The notes: generated by a model from the sequence alone, not told the origin. A stretch of 64,000 nucleotides of DNA from Cristatella mucedo (GCA_009760855.2 WPIO01000026.1:3788501-3852500); one strand, 5' to 3'. Counted from the stretch's first letter, positions 46,756 to 56,445 are shown. Made by a program: numbers and translations.

Positions 46756-47575
46756 TCTAAAGCAAAAAAATCAGTTCCACCTATTCTTCTTGGATCAGAG
46801 TCAGGTTTTAATAAAGTTGGTTTGCGAAGAGTAGAGTTTACTTATACAAACAGAGTAATTTCAAATGTTACTACTGAAGTAAATGACTTGCTTTGGTTCA
46901 AAAGAAATCTTACAGCACAAACGGTAGCTTCAGTTGCAATTCCAGCAGGATATTATGATAGCAATAAAATTGTAGCTGTTCTTGATTATGCTTTGATTAC
47001 ATCTAAAGATTTTTATGACTCTTCTGCACAAATTAGTAATGGAGTAAAATTTAGTGTTGATACAGATGATAAAATAATAATGCAAGTAACTCCTGATTAG
47101 GTTATGTTACTTGGAACTAATGCATCTGGAGCTAGTCATTCTATTGATGAAAAATTAGGATTTAACTCAAACCAACAGGGATCTTTTGATCCTGCAATGG
47201 TTGGAGGAACACCTTATGAAGCTATAGAAAGCTATCTATTTCTCTGGTATTTACAAGGCTTGGAATAAAATGCAATTACTTAATAATTCTGGAGTAAAAT
47301 GGATTAGTGTTGATTATGATTTGGTTGATCCTAATATAAATTATGTACAATTTAAAACAGGATTTTTACAACAATCTTCATCATTATATAGGATTGATAT
47401 TTATTATATTGATCTGAGCGAAAAAGTTGATCTTCATATACCTAACATATTTTATTTACTAAGACGTAGAGATATAGAAGGAATAAGCAGTTCTAAAATT
47501 AGTTTAACAGACCAAAATATAAATCCTGTTAATATTGTTTTAGATTTTATGGTTACAATAGAAATTTCAAAATAA
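46726..47575 (+). pseudogene. Putative jelly-roll capsid (penton-like) protein 2
   Basis: Starts at Met 46726 (MSIRLKGTTSSKAKKSVPPI) inside the end of gene 1. The first part has RVEFTYTNRVISNVTTEVND and the ASVAIPAGYYDSNKIVAVLD strand-turn typical of these virion proteins. An in-frame TAG at 47098 follows, the same frame continues (LLGTNASGASHSIDEKLGF), and a frame change near 47250 leads to VKWISVDYDLVDPNINYVQF and IDIYYIDLSEKVDLHIPN. The order of elements parallels gene 1, which suggests the two are paralogues. Ends in TAA at 47573. Confidence 0.58.
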
Positions 47576-47584
47576 TATATAGAG

Positions 47585-48145
47585 CAAATGATAGCTATGC
47601 TAGAATCGGTCATGGCAGAATAAAAGAAGGAAAATTCCATCGATCTGGTATTCTCGATAAAGTTATTGATGGAATTGGAAAAAGCAGCACCAGTGTACTG
47701 GTCTAACAGGTCTTAGTATGAACAATGCTAACAAAGGAATTGAAATGCATCAAGCTAGAAAGCTAATTGAGTTACAAACAAAGAAAGAGAAAGCAGATCA
47801 AGAGTATGCAAACAAGCGTAGAAAAGTAGTTGATAAGCTTGACGATGAAAGAATGAAAAAAGAAGAAGATTATGATAGAAGATATAGGAGATGGAACTCG
47901 AAATCAAACGAGCTATGATTGAAAAACTAAAACCAAAGAACAAAAAGAAACACAAAGCAAAAATAGAAGAAGAGGAAGTAGAAGATTATTCAGAAGCACT
48001 TAAAGAAAATGATCCAAAAACATACAAAGAAATTGAGAAAGTCATCAAAGAGAAATCTGCTATTCCTGAGAGAACAAGGCCAGATGGTTTTGGTGGGTAT
48101 ATGAACAAAATTGAAGCAGGCTTATACATTCAGAGTAGAAAATAA
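47585..48145 (+). pseudogene. Basic minor-capsid-like protein, frameshifted
   Basis: Pieces: ARIGHGRIKEGKFHRSGIL and DKVIDGIGK near 47600-47690, then MNNANKGIEMHQARKLIELQ from 47718 with a strongly charged helix to 47918, then KRAMIEKLKPKNKKKHKAK in a third frame to TAA at 48143, with YKEIEKVIKEKSAIPERT and GFGGYMNKIEAGLY at the end. A short amphipathic N-terminus followed by a basic helical rod is reminiscent of adenovirus pVI- or pX-type cement proteins of this virus group, but I recognise no firm family match. Frame changes near 47695 and 47900. Confidence 0.5.
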
Positions 48146-48172
48146 GTTTTTACTTTTTTATATAGAGAAGAA

Positions 48173-48595
48173 ATGGCTGGTGCTCTTATGGAATCAATAC
48201 TTGAATTAGGTGATCCAAGTTTTCCTAATTATAAAGATTCCCAATACAGAGAGTTCTACCAAACAAATGCAAATGTGTTATGCGTTATCAAATGCTTACC
48301 TACTACTTGAAGGACAACTACAGGCTCAGGCTGCTAATGGTGGTGCTTATGGTCCACCTAATAGAAATCTTGCTGCTGGTTTTTTTAACAACGCAGGTGC
48401 AAGGTTGTTCAGTTCAATGAGAATTAGACTTAGTGCAGAAGAAATAGAAAGCCTTTCATCGCAACAAGGACCTGGTACAGTTTCAACACTTATGGGTCTA
48501 CTTACTTATCCAAATGACTACAACCGAACAGAAGGACCTGCAACTGGGTGGTGAAAAGATGAGGCAAGTTCATTAGATAATTTTTATCCTATCGA
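48173..48595 (+). pseudogene. Double-jelly-roll major capsid protein (hexon-like), N-terminal part only
   Basis: Starts at Met 48173 (MAGALMESILELGDPSFPNY), changes frame near 48240-48290, then reads AGFFNNAGARLFSSMRIRLS, AEEIESLSSQQGPGTVSTLM and GLLTYPNDYNRTEG up to TGA at 48552. The pattern of an Asn-rich turn, two beta strands, then a short TLMGLLTYPND helix is that of the first jelly roll in Polinton/adintovirus major capsid proteins. A real gene would continue for several hundred more residues, but the viral sequence stops at about 48595 in a G run and GC-rich host DNA begins. Confidence 0.68.
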
Positions 48596-48942
48596 AGGGG
48601 GGGGTCGGGCTCCCGCCTCAGACGCCGGCCTATCCCGCCAGTCGACGCTCCCCCGGTCGGCAAAATCCAGCGCTCGGTCGATGCGACCCGTCGACAAAAA
48701 AGCAGGACCGGCGGCCGGCGCAGGGGCGATGCTAGGAGCGAGGGGGCGGGTCTGGGTGGGGGGGCGGCGCCATCTGGATGCGGGGGGGGGGGCGGGTGGG
48801 TGGTCGCGCGAAAGTGCCGACGCCCTTGACCCTCGCGGCGGACAAGGCGCCCGCGCCGCCAGCTCCGACAACGATCTGGTCGTTACAAAACAGCAAATGT
48901 CGTGCAGCAGGGATTTTAACTCTTCTATTAGCGCCTGCGTGC
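48596..48942. other. GC-rich host DNA at the right edge of the viral element
   Basis: G runs at about 48596-48603 and 48781-48790. Frames on both strands are compositional. No gene recognised. Confidence 0.45.
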
Positions 48943-48964
48943 GAGAGAGAGAGAGACAGAGAGT

Positions 48965-49058
<94 letters not shown>

Positions 49059-49138
49059 GAGAGAGACAGAGAGACAGAGAGAGACAGAGAGACAGAGAGA
49101 CAGAGAGAGACAGAGAGAGACAGAGAGAGAGACAGAGA
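48943..49138. repeat. (GA)n/(GAGACA)n microsatellite
   Basis: GA dinucleotides followed by GAGAGACA-type units. Frames across it are artefacts. Confidence 0.96.
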
Positions 49139-49282
49139 GGGTGCAGGCAGACGGACGGATTAGATCGCGGGCGCGCGAGAGGCGCATTTCGCGGCGAGTC
49201 CGGTCTTCTGGATCTTTCTTTCTGGATCTTCTCTCCTTTCTTTCTTTTCTTTCTTTCTTCCGGAGAACGTCGACAGCAGCGA

Positions 49283-49340
49283 AGCAGCGGCCTCGCTCGA
49301 GTGCGCACTGCGCACTGCGCACTCGAGCGAGGCGGCTGCT
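49283..49340. repeat. Long GC-rich hairpin in the predicted TACC 3' UTR
   Basis: 49291-49307 and 49316-49332 are perfect 17-base inverted complements around an 8-base loop. The pairing extends outward to 49283 and 49340 with one mismatch. It lies about 230 bases downstream of the TACC stop codon (minus strand), so it would be transcribed in the 3' UTR if the transcript extends that far. Confidence 0.85.
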
Positions 49341-49569
49341 CTTCACGCCTGAACCGCGAGGGCCGAGCTGCGAGCTTTGCGACGCCGCCCGGGCCGCCGC
49401 CGCGGCAGGGGGGGTGGCGGCGGCGGCGGCGGCGGCGGCGGGCGGCCGCTGCCGGACGATGAGCTGAGCTGCGGGCGGCGGCGGTGGGCGGCAGAGTAGA
49501 TTTCGTCTCGGCGGCGGCGTGCTTCTTCTCCGGCTGCCGACGCCGCCAATGCGGACTTGGAGGGATTCG

Positions 49570-49641
49570 CTACTTTGAGTCGCTTCCGATTTTGGCGATG
49601 AGCTCGTCGCAGATGGCAGTCAGCTCGGCGCACTCCTGGTT
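49570..49641 (-). CDS. TACC-like: TACC coiled-coil protein, last exon
   Basis: After the acceptor CGCTTTCAG| the exon reads NQECAELTAICDELIAKIG then SDSK and TAG (49570-49572), 24 codons including the stop. This is the conserved end of the TACC domain (pattern NQEIEELTxICDELIxK). It joins in phase 0 to the exon ending ...LHQK at 51230. The intervening intron (49642-51229) holds LINE fragments. The upstream donor is |GTCGGT, weak but with GT present. Confidence 0.85.
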   Translation of the reverse strand, partial: NQECAELTAICDELIAKIGSDSK

Positions 49642-49724
49642 CTGAAAGCGAGGCGGCGCGGCCGCAGTCAAGCCTGCCTGCTTCGACTTTGACCTTCGAC
49701 CTTCAAGCCTGCCTGCGTCGAACG

Positions 49725-50300
49725 CGTTTCCTTTGCAGCAAATGTAAAGCGCCTAGAAAGAGATCGAGTTCTCTGAGGGCTCTTTATTAAGTGTATTATT
49801 ATTATTACTTTAGCTCTTCGAATAGCTATGCAAAAATTCGGGTCTGGAGCTAGTCAGGTCATCGCTAATGATAAGTTTGTCAACGCAGTCACGACATCCC
49901 GACTAGACATCTATGGCACTCAACTTGTCAGTCTTCCGGAAAATGCAATATGACGTTTGCAGTTGGTGCACAACTCAGCAGCCAGGCTCATCTGTCGTGA
50001 ACGTCGCCCATTGCAGCGGTGCTCAGCAATCTTCATTGGCTTCCCACCAAGCGGCGTCCTGACTTCAAGAGCCCGTCACTCAACCTTTAAATCCACCAAT
50101 TACCTTGCTCCGGCTTACGTATCTAAATAAATTATTTTCTCACCGGGTCTTTCGTCACACCACCCGCTGTTTTTACTCAGGTCCTATGGCTGTATCCTAT
50201 TTAACTTGAAATGTAGTGCTTTGAGTTACGGTGCTCCAAAAGCTTGGAACTCACTACAGACTGACATTACGTCATCTAATGATCTGAAGACATTCTAATA
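49725..50300 (+). mobile_element. LINE fragments inside the TACC intron
   Basis: 49725-49806 is a LINE tail (GCAAATGTAAAGCGCCTAGAAAGAG, then (ATT)n). 49840-50300 is an older reverse-transcriptase 3' portion with recognisable words (TTTGTCAACGCAGTCACGAC, CTGTCGTGAACGTCGCC, GCTTGGAACTCACTACAGAC). It lies antisense to the TACC gene. Confidence 0.7.
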
Positions 50301-51229
50301 GAAGCTAAAATTTGCCTTTTCCTCGCAGCATTTGCTTCATTCGAGCGAATTTTCTTTTTATGTGCTTGTACTTTTCGAACTATATGCGTAAGGCTAAGAG
50401 AAAGAGCAACGCGATTTTGAATGGCTCCCCAATTACCTAGTCTTCATTACCGTACACCTTGAGTGCTTATCTGTGCATAATTCAATGCATAGCACAAACC
50501 AGGTGTCCGTCCAACTAACTAGCGCCCCTGAGTGTGGCATCTTGTTTTTCGCTAGTCAAAATATGGTACTAAAAATGAACAATGTCTAATAATAACGTCT
50601 AATAATAATGTCCAAACATAATACTTGGGTGCCTGTGCACGCTTTTTGCCGAAGCTTTGTACCTGCGCCATTGTACCTACGTCATTGCGGCATTAAGTTT
50701 GAGCTTTTGCTTTTCCTGCAGCGAGCGCCTTTGGCTGTTGTTGGACGCTAAGCAAAAGACATATTATCATTATTTATCATTAGTTTATCCTTATTTTATA
50801 TTAATATTATCATTATTACGAGACCTATCTTTTGGATGATCAACTTAACCAGCTCCCGTTGGAGATCACGAATAGTCTTGTATGCTCTTGGCCGTATTAC
50901 TGTGATGACTTTGCTAGTTTGAGAGGCGGTCAAGTCAAAGTTGCCTAGTGTAAGACCGTGTCGGATCGTTACGTCACATCTGCGCCTGAGCAGAATAGCG
51001 AAGGGTCCCTGACACCAGCTTTCCCGCACGAAGCGCTGCCGACGGCGGCGGCGTCGACCGCTGAACGCGATGTCCGCTCGCCTCTTATTCGCCAGATCGC
51101 CGCCGCCGCCGCCGGCGCTCTCGCCGTCGCCCCGCCGCGGGGGGGCCGCTTTTGCTGCGCCGCTCGCTCGCGAGCTCGGTCTCGCGAGCTCTCGCGAGCT
51201 CTCGACCGCTCTCGACAGCTCTCACCGAC
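50301..51229. other. Remainder of the TACC intron
   Basis: Non-coding. The GC-rich reading frames at 50958-51229 are the intron-side extension of the exon frame. Confidence 0.6.
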
Positions 51230-51898
51230 CTTCTGGTGCAGCTGCGTCTCGAGGCTCTGGATACGCAGCTCCGACTTCCGGAGCGCCGCCCGCAGTCGCG
51301 AAACGTCGGCGTCGGCGTCGCGGCGCGCGAGCTCGAGCGCCTCGTTGGCCGCGCTAAGGCGCCGCTCGCACGCCTCTCGAAGCTGCGCGTAGCGCTGCTC
51401 GGAGCGCTCCAGCGCCGCCCGGTGCTCGCCGACGGTGCCCTTGAGCAGCTCCTCGTTTTTCCGGTAGCCGTCGACGCTCTCCTTCACCTTCTCGTAGCGT
51501 CGGTGCAGGTCGGCGAACGACGCCTCGACGCCGCGCAGGTCGACGAGCAGCTGGTCGCGCTCCTGCGTCACTTTCCGATACCCGTCCGCCGCGACGCCGC
51601 CGCCCGGCGCGTTCGGCGGCGGCGGCTGCGTCGATGGCTCGCCGTCCGGCGGCGGCGGCGGGCGGTAGTCGCGCTCCAAGATGAGCTCGGCCATGGAGCG
51701 CTCGTACTCGCCCACGATGCCCTTGAGGCAGGCGCACTTGTTGCGCAGCTTGTCGGCCTCGTCCTCCTTGGCAGCGAGCAGTGTCGTCTGCTCGCGCTCG
51801 AGCCTCTCGCGGCCGCGCTCCTTCTCTTGCCAGCGCAGCCGGAACTGGCTCTCCATGTCCTCGACCATGGCGTCCACGTCGCGCTGCGAGTACGCGCC
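51230..51898 (-). CDS. TACC-like: TACC coiled-coil protein, main TACC-domain exon
   Basis: 223 codons, starting after an acceptor GTCGTCGCTCAG| and ending in LHQK. It begins GAYSQRDVDAMVEDMESQFR and continues KNKCA-like LRNKCACLKGIVGEYERSMA, a Pro-rich interruption (YRPPPPPDGEPSTQPPPPNA), then QERDQLLVDLRGVEASFADL, HRRYEKVKESVDGYRKNEEL and a long heptad coil ending in SLETQLHQK. The ERDQxxxDLxxVExSFxDLHRRYEKxKExxxxxxKNEExLK series is the hallmark of TACC (transforming acidic coiled-coil) domains. These bind XMAP215/ch-TOG and promote microtubule growth at centrosomes and spindles. The Pro-rich loop is an unusual insertion. GC-rich codon use like the fucosyltransferase. Confidence 0.92.
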
Positions 51899-52076
51899 CT
51901 GAGCGACGACGGCGAAGCGCGCCCTCGCTGCTTTCGGAGGGCGAAAAGGCGTCGGCGGCGGCGGCGTCGGCGGCGGCGTCGGTGGCGGCGGCGTCGGCGG
52001 CGGCGGCGGCGGCGGGGGGCGCGAGGACGGCTGGCGGGCACCCCCCTCCCCGTGGCGCGGTAGGCGGTGAACTTAC

Positions 52077-52136
52077 TTGCTTCGGTGCGGGGGCCGTGGC
52101 TTTGGCGACGTCTGACACGGCATCGGAGAATTGCTC
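52077..52136 (-). CDS. TACC-like: TACC coiled-coil protein, upstream exon
   Basis: A 60-base exon EQFSDAVSDVAKATAPAPKQ between a strong acceptor (TCTCTTTCGCAG|GAG) and a strong donor (CAA|GTAAGT). It joins in phase 0 to the main TACC exon. Earlier exons must lie at higher coordinates or outside the window; I could not identify them with confidence. The three exons together give 266 codons plus stop. Confidence 0.75.
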
Positions 52137-53399
52137 CTGCGAAAGAGAGGCAGCCGCGTGGGCGAGAGTGGTCGGCGATGAGTGACGGCGCGGCTGGCTC
52201 TCGGCGGCGGCGGCGGCGGGGGAATGTTGGCAGTGCGTGTCTCTGTCTACCAGCGGTTCGCGGCGGGTCAGATGTCGATGCGTCGTAGAACACACCGGCG
52301 TACCCAGTGTACATGCGCCAAGCTAACTCCAGCATCGTCGTCGTTATTGACCGCAATGCACGCCTCCGGTTAGAACACTGCCAGTTTTACTAACCATTGC
52401 CCACATTCATTCGTTGGAAATGCTGCAAGTTTTTCTAAAATAGACGCGATAAAGGCGAAGCTAATCTCGGTGACCGCTTGGAACTTTTGCTTCTGGAATG
52501 GTCGCACTTTGTGCAAAAAGTAATCTGTAATCTGTTGGCGGCCTAAAGCTAGACGAAACTCGTGGCATTGTATCCACGTTCGCGTTTGATAGCTTCTACA
52601 CAAAAGGTATACGATACCTCACCTTTAACCAAATTGACTCTCCCCGATTGTATCCCATCGACCTCTGTCGTCGCCCTTTTTTGTACATCCGATCGCCTGC
52701 GGGTTTCATTCCCCTGCTAATATAATAATAATAATACGCTATTATTACTAAAAATAATAATGTATAAATAATATACAATATAATGTATAATATATAGTAC
52801 TGCCAACAATGCGCTCCTCTTTCGGTACGAAAAGCTTGTATACGAATAAAGAAACATGAAACGTATCTTAGCACTGATGCTATCCGCAGCGGCGTTTCGT
52901 TCTCTGCCCATCCGCTTGACCTCGTGCCGACTTCCGCTCCTCGGTACAACGCTATAACACAACACCAACAAGTTTGATCCTCTGAGTAAACGAGGGGTTC
53001 GCTCCTTATCAGACGCCCTTGGGTCTACGGCTGACGTAGAGCAAGCCAGGACACGCAGGCTTCCAGAAGGCCGCCAAAAAGTTGGGACTCGCTGTCCACT
53101 GCCGGACATTTGAGGATTATGGCAGACGCTATAGATTGAATCAATCTATTTTAGCTTAGGTTCAAATTTTATAGAAAGCTGGTTGAATCACAGATCGACA
53201 ACCTAAAAGTGTTGACCTTCTCTATCGACCGTCTTCTGACCCGCACACAAAAGAAAAAGCACACCGCCCAGCAATCCCAATGGCGACTTAGCAGAGGGCT
53301 CCTCCAAGTTCATCTTAGGTAAGATAGAACGGATTAGTGGTTTCGTTCCCTCAACTGCCCTTCCTACCAGACTGTAGCCCTACAATCGCCTCGCTCGCG
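52137..53399. other. Presumed intronic/5' region of the TACC gene
   Basis: GC-rich to about 52370, then AT-leaning. (AAT)n-type sequence lies at 52720-52765, possibly a LINE tail remnant. The short minus-strand frames lack recognisable domains. Confidence 0.4.
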
Positions 53400-54255
53400 T
53401 CTTCTTTCTCCTCCTGCTAACAAGTCTTCGATTGAACTCGTCGGAAAATATGTCTCCATGGCTCAGAGGACAACGTGACCCCTCGATCTTGCTCTAAATG
53501 TTCTTCTCAGGAGGTGCCTATACCGACTGCAGCTCGCTGATTCAAATATTTTAGATATGCAGCTGCTTACCGGTCAACTCTACGCCCCTCTTTTAGAGCA
53601 GCTGTCGTCGTCGAGATGACATCTCATTACAAACCCTACCCGAGAACGCGAGAATCAAAGTAAACTTCCGAGTAAACGCTCCCTTCTGCCATTCTAAGCC
53701 AAGACACTTGAAATAATGACGGCACGGCAACTAACGGATTACATCTGCTCATAAGGTATTTCTAGCAAGTTCAAATCGGAACGTAGAGCTCACCATACCG
53801 ATGAAAATGCTCTGCCTCGGATTTACAGTGACCTTCTGACCAATCTGATACTCTGTGTAGATGCTCTTTACTAGTTCTCCTAGATCTCTCGGAAGCAGCT
53901 GTCTGAATTGGCCACCGCAATCTGTTTAAATGCCTCTGGATACGTCTAGGTATATAGCTGGCATAGTGCTGAGCTGGGTTGAATCATACCTCAATGAGAG
54001 ATGTCAATGACCGTGGACGCAAATGGCTATCGATCGTCAGGAGAGACCTTACAGCTTGGGCCACATTGGGCTTTGTCTTTACTACACTCTCCAACTGGCC
54101 GATATTGTCATCAAACGCAATGATGGCTTTCGTTTCTACGCAGATCACATTTAGCATATCCTTTGACCCGTCGCAGCCTTTCTCTGCATCAAACTTGCTT
54201 ACCTCTCATGCCGACTGCATCAAAGACATTCGTGGAAGATTAGCGGAATAATATG
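53400..54255 (+). mobile_element. Old, highly diverged LINE reverse-transcriptase remnant
   Basis: The plus strand has a degenerate GCTGAGCTGGGTTGAATCATACCTCAATGAGAG (WVESYLNER-like, the L..W..SYL..R motif) at about 53965-54000, and FDPSQPFSASNLL near 54165-54205 corresponding to FDPSQPSSTSNFL after the FCADDTQLY motif of the other copies. Many stops. Confidence 0.6.
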
Positions 54256-54616
54256 GCTAGAAAGTGCCCCGCTATTGCAGCTCTCAACAATCGTGTACGG
54301 CACGCAGCTGAGAGGTGTTCGCCAGCGCCGACAGACGCGATTTTCACTTGAACCGCAAGTACCCGCTGCCGCCGCCGCCCCTCAGCCGCGGCCACGGCCG
54401 TCTGCTAGCCTCGAGCTCGGGCGGCCACGCGACCGCCGCTCAGCTCCGCGTGTGGCGGGCTGCCCTATCCGAATGCAAATATAGCTGCCGCGGCAAATGG
54501 CTGCCTCTGCGGTCGCGACACGGATCTCGCGAGCCTTTGGGCTTCATGTGGCGTGGCTCGGAAACGTGAAAACGATTCTTGCACCGGGTAAGCGAAGAGC
54601 CACGACGAGCGAGAAG
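54256..54616. other. Unannotated GC-rich spacer
   Basis: No recognisable domain or splice-supported exon. Confidence 0.4.
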
Positions 54617-54959
54617 GATGCCGGGAGGATGCCGGGAGGATGCCGGGAGGATGCCGGGAGGATGCCGGGAGGATGCCGGGAGGATGCCGGGAGGATGCCG
54701 GGAGGATGCCGGGAGGATGCCGGGAGGATGCCGGGGAGGATGCCGGGAGGATGCCGGGAGGATGCCGGGAGGATGCCGGGAGGATGCCGGGAGGATGCCG
54801 GGAGGATGCCGGGAGGATGCCGGGAGGATGCCGGGAGGATGCCGGGAGGATGCCGGGAGGATGGCGGGAGGATGCCGGGAGGATGCCGGGAGGATGCCGG
54901 GAGGATGCCGGGAGGATGCCGGGAGGATGCCGGGAGGATGCCGGAGGATGCCGGGAGGC
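54617..54959. repeat. 11-bp minisatellite (GATGCCGGGAG)n
   Basis: About 31 tandem copies of GATGCCGGGAG with rare variants (one GGGGAG insertion near 54735, one GATGGCGGGAG near 54862, one shortened unit near 54942). Because 11 is not a multiple of 3, all frames stay open and give an 11-residue peptide repeat (MPGGCREDAGR forward, ILPASSRHPPG reverse). This explains the long frames here. Confidence 0.97.
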
Positions 54960-55480
54960 ATGCGATACTCGCGTGAGCGCTTGGCTCAAAGCTCCAGGTC
55001 TCCAAAGTCTCCGGTACGTCTCGCCGGGTGGCGTTCCTCATTTCCGGTTCGCCGCTCGACGTGTTCGGTGCAAGCGCCTGTCCGCTCGGAGGCCTTCGGC
55101 TCGGTTTCGTTGGCACAACTGGCTTTCGAGGCGCGTGCTCGCGCTGCGCCTTCTCTGCCTCATAGCCGCAGGCCGTTCTCTGTCCCGCGTCACTCGCTGT
55201 CGAAGGGAGTTACCGAGCCGCCGAAAGCGTCTCTGACCGGTGACGCCTCAGCGGCCGCGAGTGCATTCGTTAGTGCGCAAACGGCCGCCCGGACGTAGCC
55301 GCGCGGCTCGGCATCGCGAGGGCGCCAAGCTAATGCGTGAATAGCGATGCACTCGGTCATATGTACGCGTGAACTCGCAGGCGTAAGTACAAAACCACAT
55401 GGAATTTCCGTATACTGTAATCACCGCTGCCTGCATATGCAGGTACATAAACTATGTGCATATACATATATCTGTATCGG
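54960..55480. other. Unannotated GC-rich stretch
   Basis: Open frames extend from the minisatellite but show no domain. Confidence 0.4.
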
Positions 55481-55481
55481 T

Positions 55482-55484
<3 letters not shown>

Positions 55485-55550
<66 letters not shown>

Positions 55551-55594
55551 TACATATATATACGTGTATATATATGCATACATATATATACACG

Positions 55595-55648
<54 letters not shown>
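55485..55648. repeat. (AT)n microsatellite with ATGCATAC/ACGTAT variants
   Basis: TATATA runs interrupted by GCATACATATATATACGTGTA and its variant. Confidence 0.97.
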
Positions 55649-55650
55649 GC

Positions 55651-55706
55651 GTGTGTGTGTGTGTGTGTGTGTGTCTGTGTGTGTGTGTGTGTGCGTATGT
55701 GTGTGC
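55651..55706. repeat. (GT)n microsatellite
   Basis: GT dinucleotides with single TC and GC interruptions, directly next to the AT repeat. Confidence 0.97.
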
Positions 55707-55974
55707 ATTCTGCGTAATATTTACAGCTGACCCTTGATTTAAATATTCTTGCGTTAAAGAGCAATAACAGTCGGAAGGCAAAATTTGCACGATTAATATT
55801 CTGCCAACTGTCAAAACTTCAGCAATTGAGTTATCTTCGGCTTTGCTTTCAAATATCTTGGAGAATTACTTTTGAAAAATCTTCAGACAGAAGCCCAGTG
55901 GGAAAGCGAATGTATACCAGTTGCGGCATCGGTGATATCTCGTATCTATGCCAAGTCTAGTTGAAGCTTTTTTC

Positions 55975-56445
55975 TATTTTATCGCACGCTCTCAGACGCA
56001 TCCTCCAGGCCAAGCATCGTAACACCCGCTGTTCCGACTCCAAGCATTTAGCTATTCCTCTTAAGAAACCCAAATTCTTCGGAGACAGTGCCTTTAGTTC
56101 GTATGCTCCCAAAGCCTGCGGATTTCACCCGACTGACATGACGACATCCCGTAACACGACGAAATTTGAGAAAAAGTTTAAAATACGGGTTTATTACAGC
56201 ATTTAGTGGGGCCTTACGAGTCGTCCTTTGTGCGCTTACGCAAGCTGACACTGCGCCAACTGCTACTAACCGTGTCTACGTGTTGACCCCCTCCCTGAGC
56301 ATGTCACATCTAACAATGTTATGCTAAATAACATTGCGAATGTTACCATTAATCATTTTGTCACGCTTTCTGTACAGTATCTTTGAAGTGCTAAGAAAGG
56401 GATTTGGTTCTTTGAGGGTGCTATGTTATTATATCATTATTCTTA
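55975..56445 (+). mobile_element. CR1/L2-like LINE 3' end, diverged
   Basis: CAGGCCAAGCATCGTAACACC, GGAGACAGTGCCTTTAGTTCGTATGC and a degenerate DMTTSRNTTKFEKKFKIRV reading at the ORF end, then a 3' UTR and tail TTTGAAGTGCTAAGAAAGGGATTTGG with imperfect ATT units. Confidence 0.72.

Larger units (their letters stand above)
36665..48595 (+). mobile_element. Decayed adintovirus/Polinton-like element, copy 1 (truncated at both ends)
   Basis: An AT-rich block about 11.9 kb long lies between GC-rich host sequences. It carries the module set of this virus group: protein-primed family B polymerase, packaging ATPase with Walker motifs, adenain-like protease remnant, zinc-ribbon protein, PLA2-like protein, HNH-AP2 endonuclease, capsid candidates and the start of a double-jelly-roll capsid gene. 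The polymerase lacks its extreme N-terminus at the left edge and the capsid gene is cut at the right edge, so both ends are lost. I found no terminal inverted repeat and no retroviral-type integrase. Every long gene contains stop codons and/or frameshifts, many of the frameshifts at A or T runs, so it is a pseudogenised endogenous virus unless sequencing errors contribute. Confidence 0.9.

Noticed and set aside
36721-48595. Firm claim of a UAR=Gln genetic code for the virus
   Set aside because: Stops also sit at Trp, Gly and Leu positions and TGA interrupts the polymerase, so decay by G:C to A:T change plus indels is at least as likely; kept as an open finding.
50796-50899. Alternative final TACC exon (minus strand, RAYKTIRDLQRELVKLI)
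   Set aside because: It can be spliced in frame from a GTGAGA donor, but the exon at 49570-49641 carries the real conserved TACC C-terminus (ICDELIAKIG).
51152-52356. 300-codon frames overlapping the TACC exon on either strand
   Set aside because: Shadow frames in GC-rich coding DNA; the coiled-coil TACC motifs lie in one minus-strand frame.
54440-55298. Open frames of 170-240 codons with MPGGCREDAGR or ILPASSRHPPG repeats
   Set aside because: They are produced by an 11-bp minisatellite that stays open in all frames on both strands.
55347-55814. Tyr-Ile repeat frames
   Set aside because: They are translations of AT and GT microsatellites.
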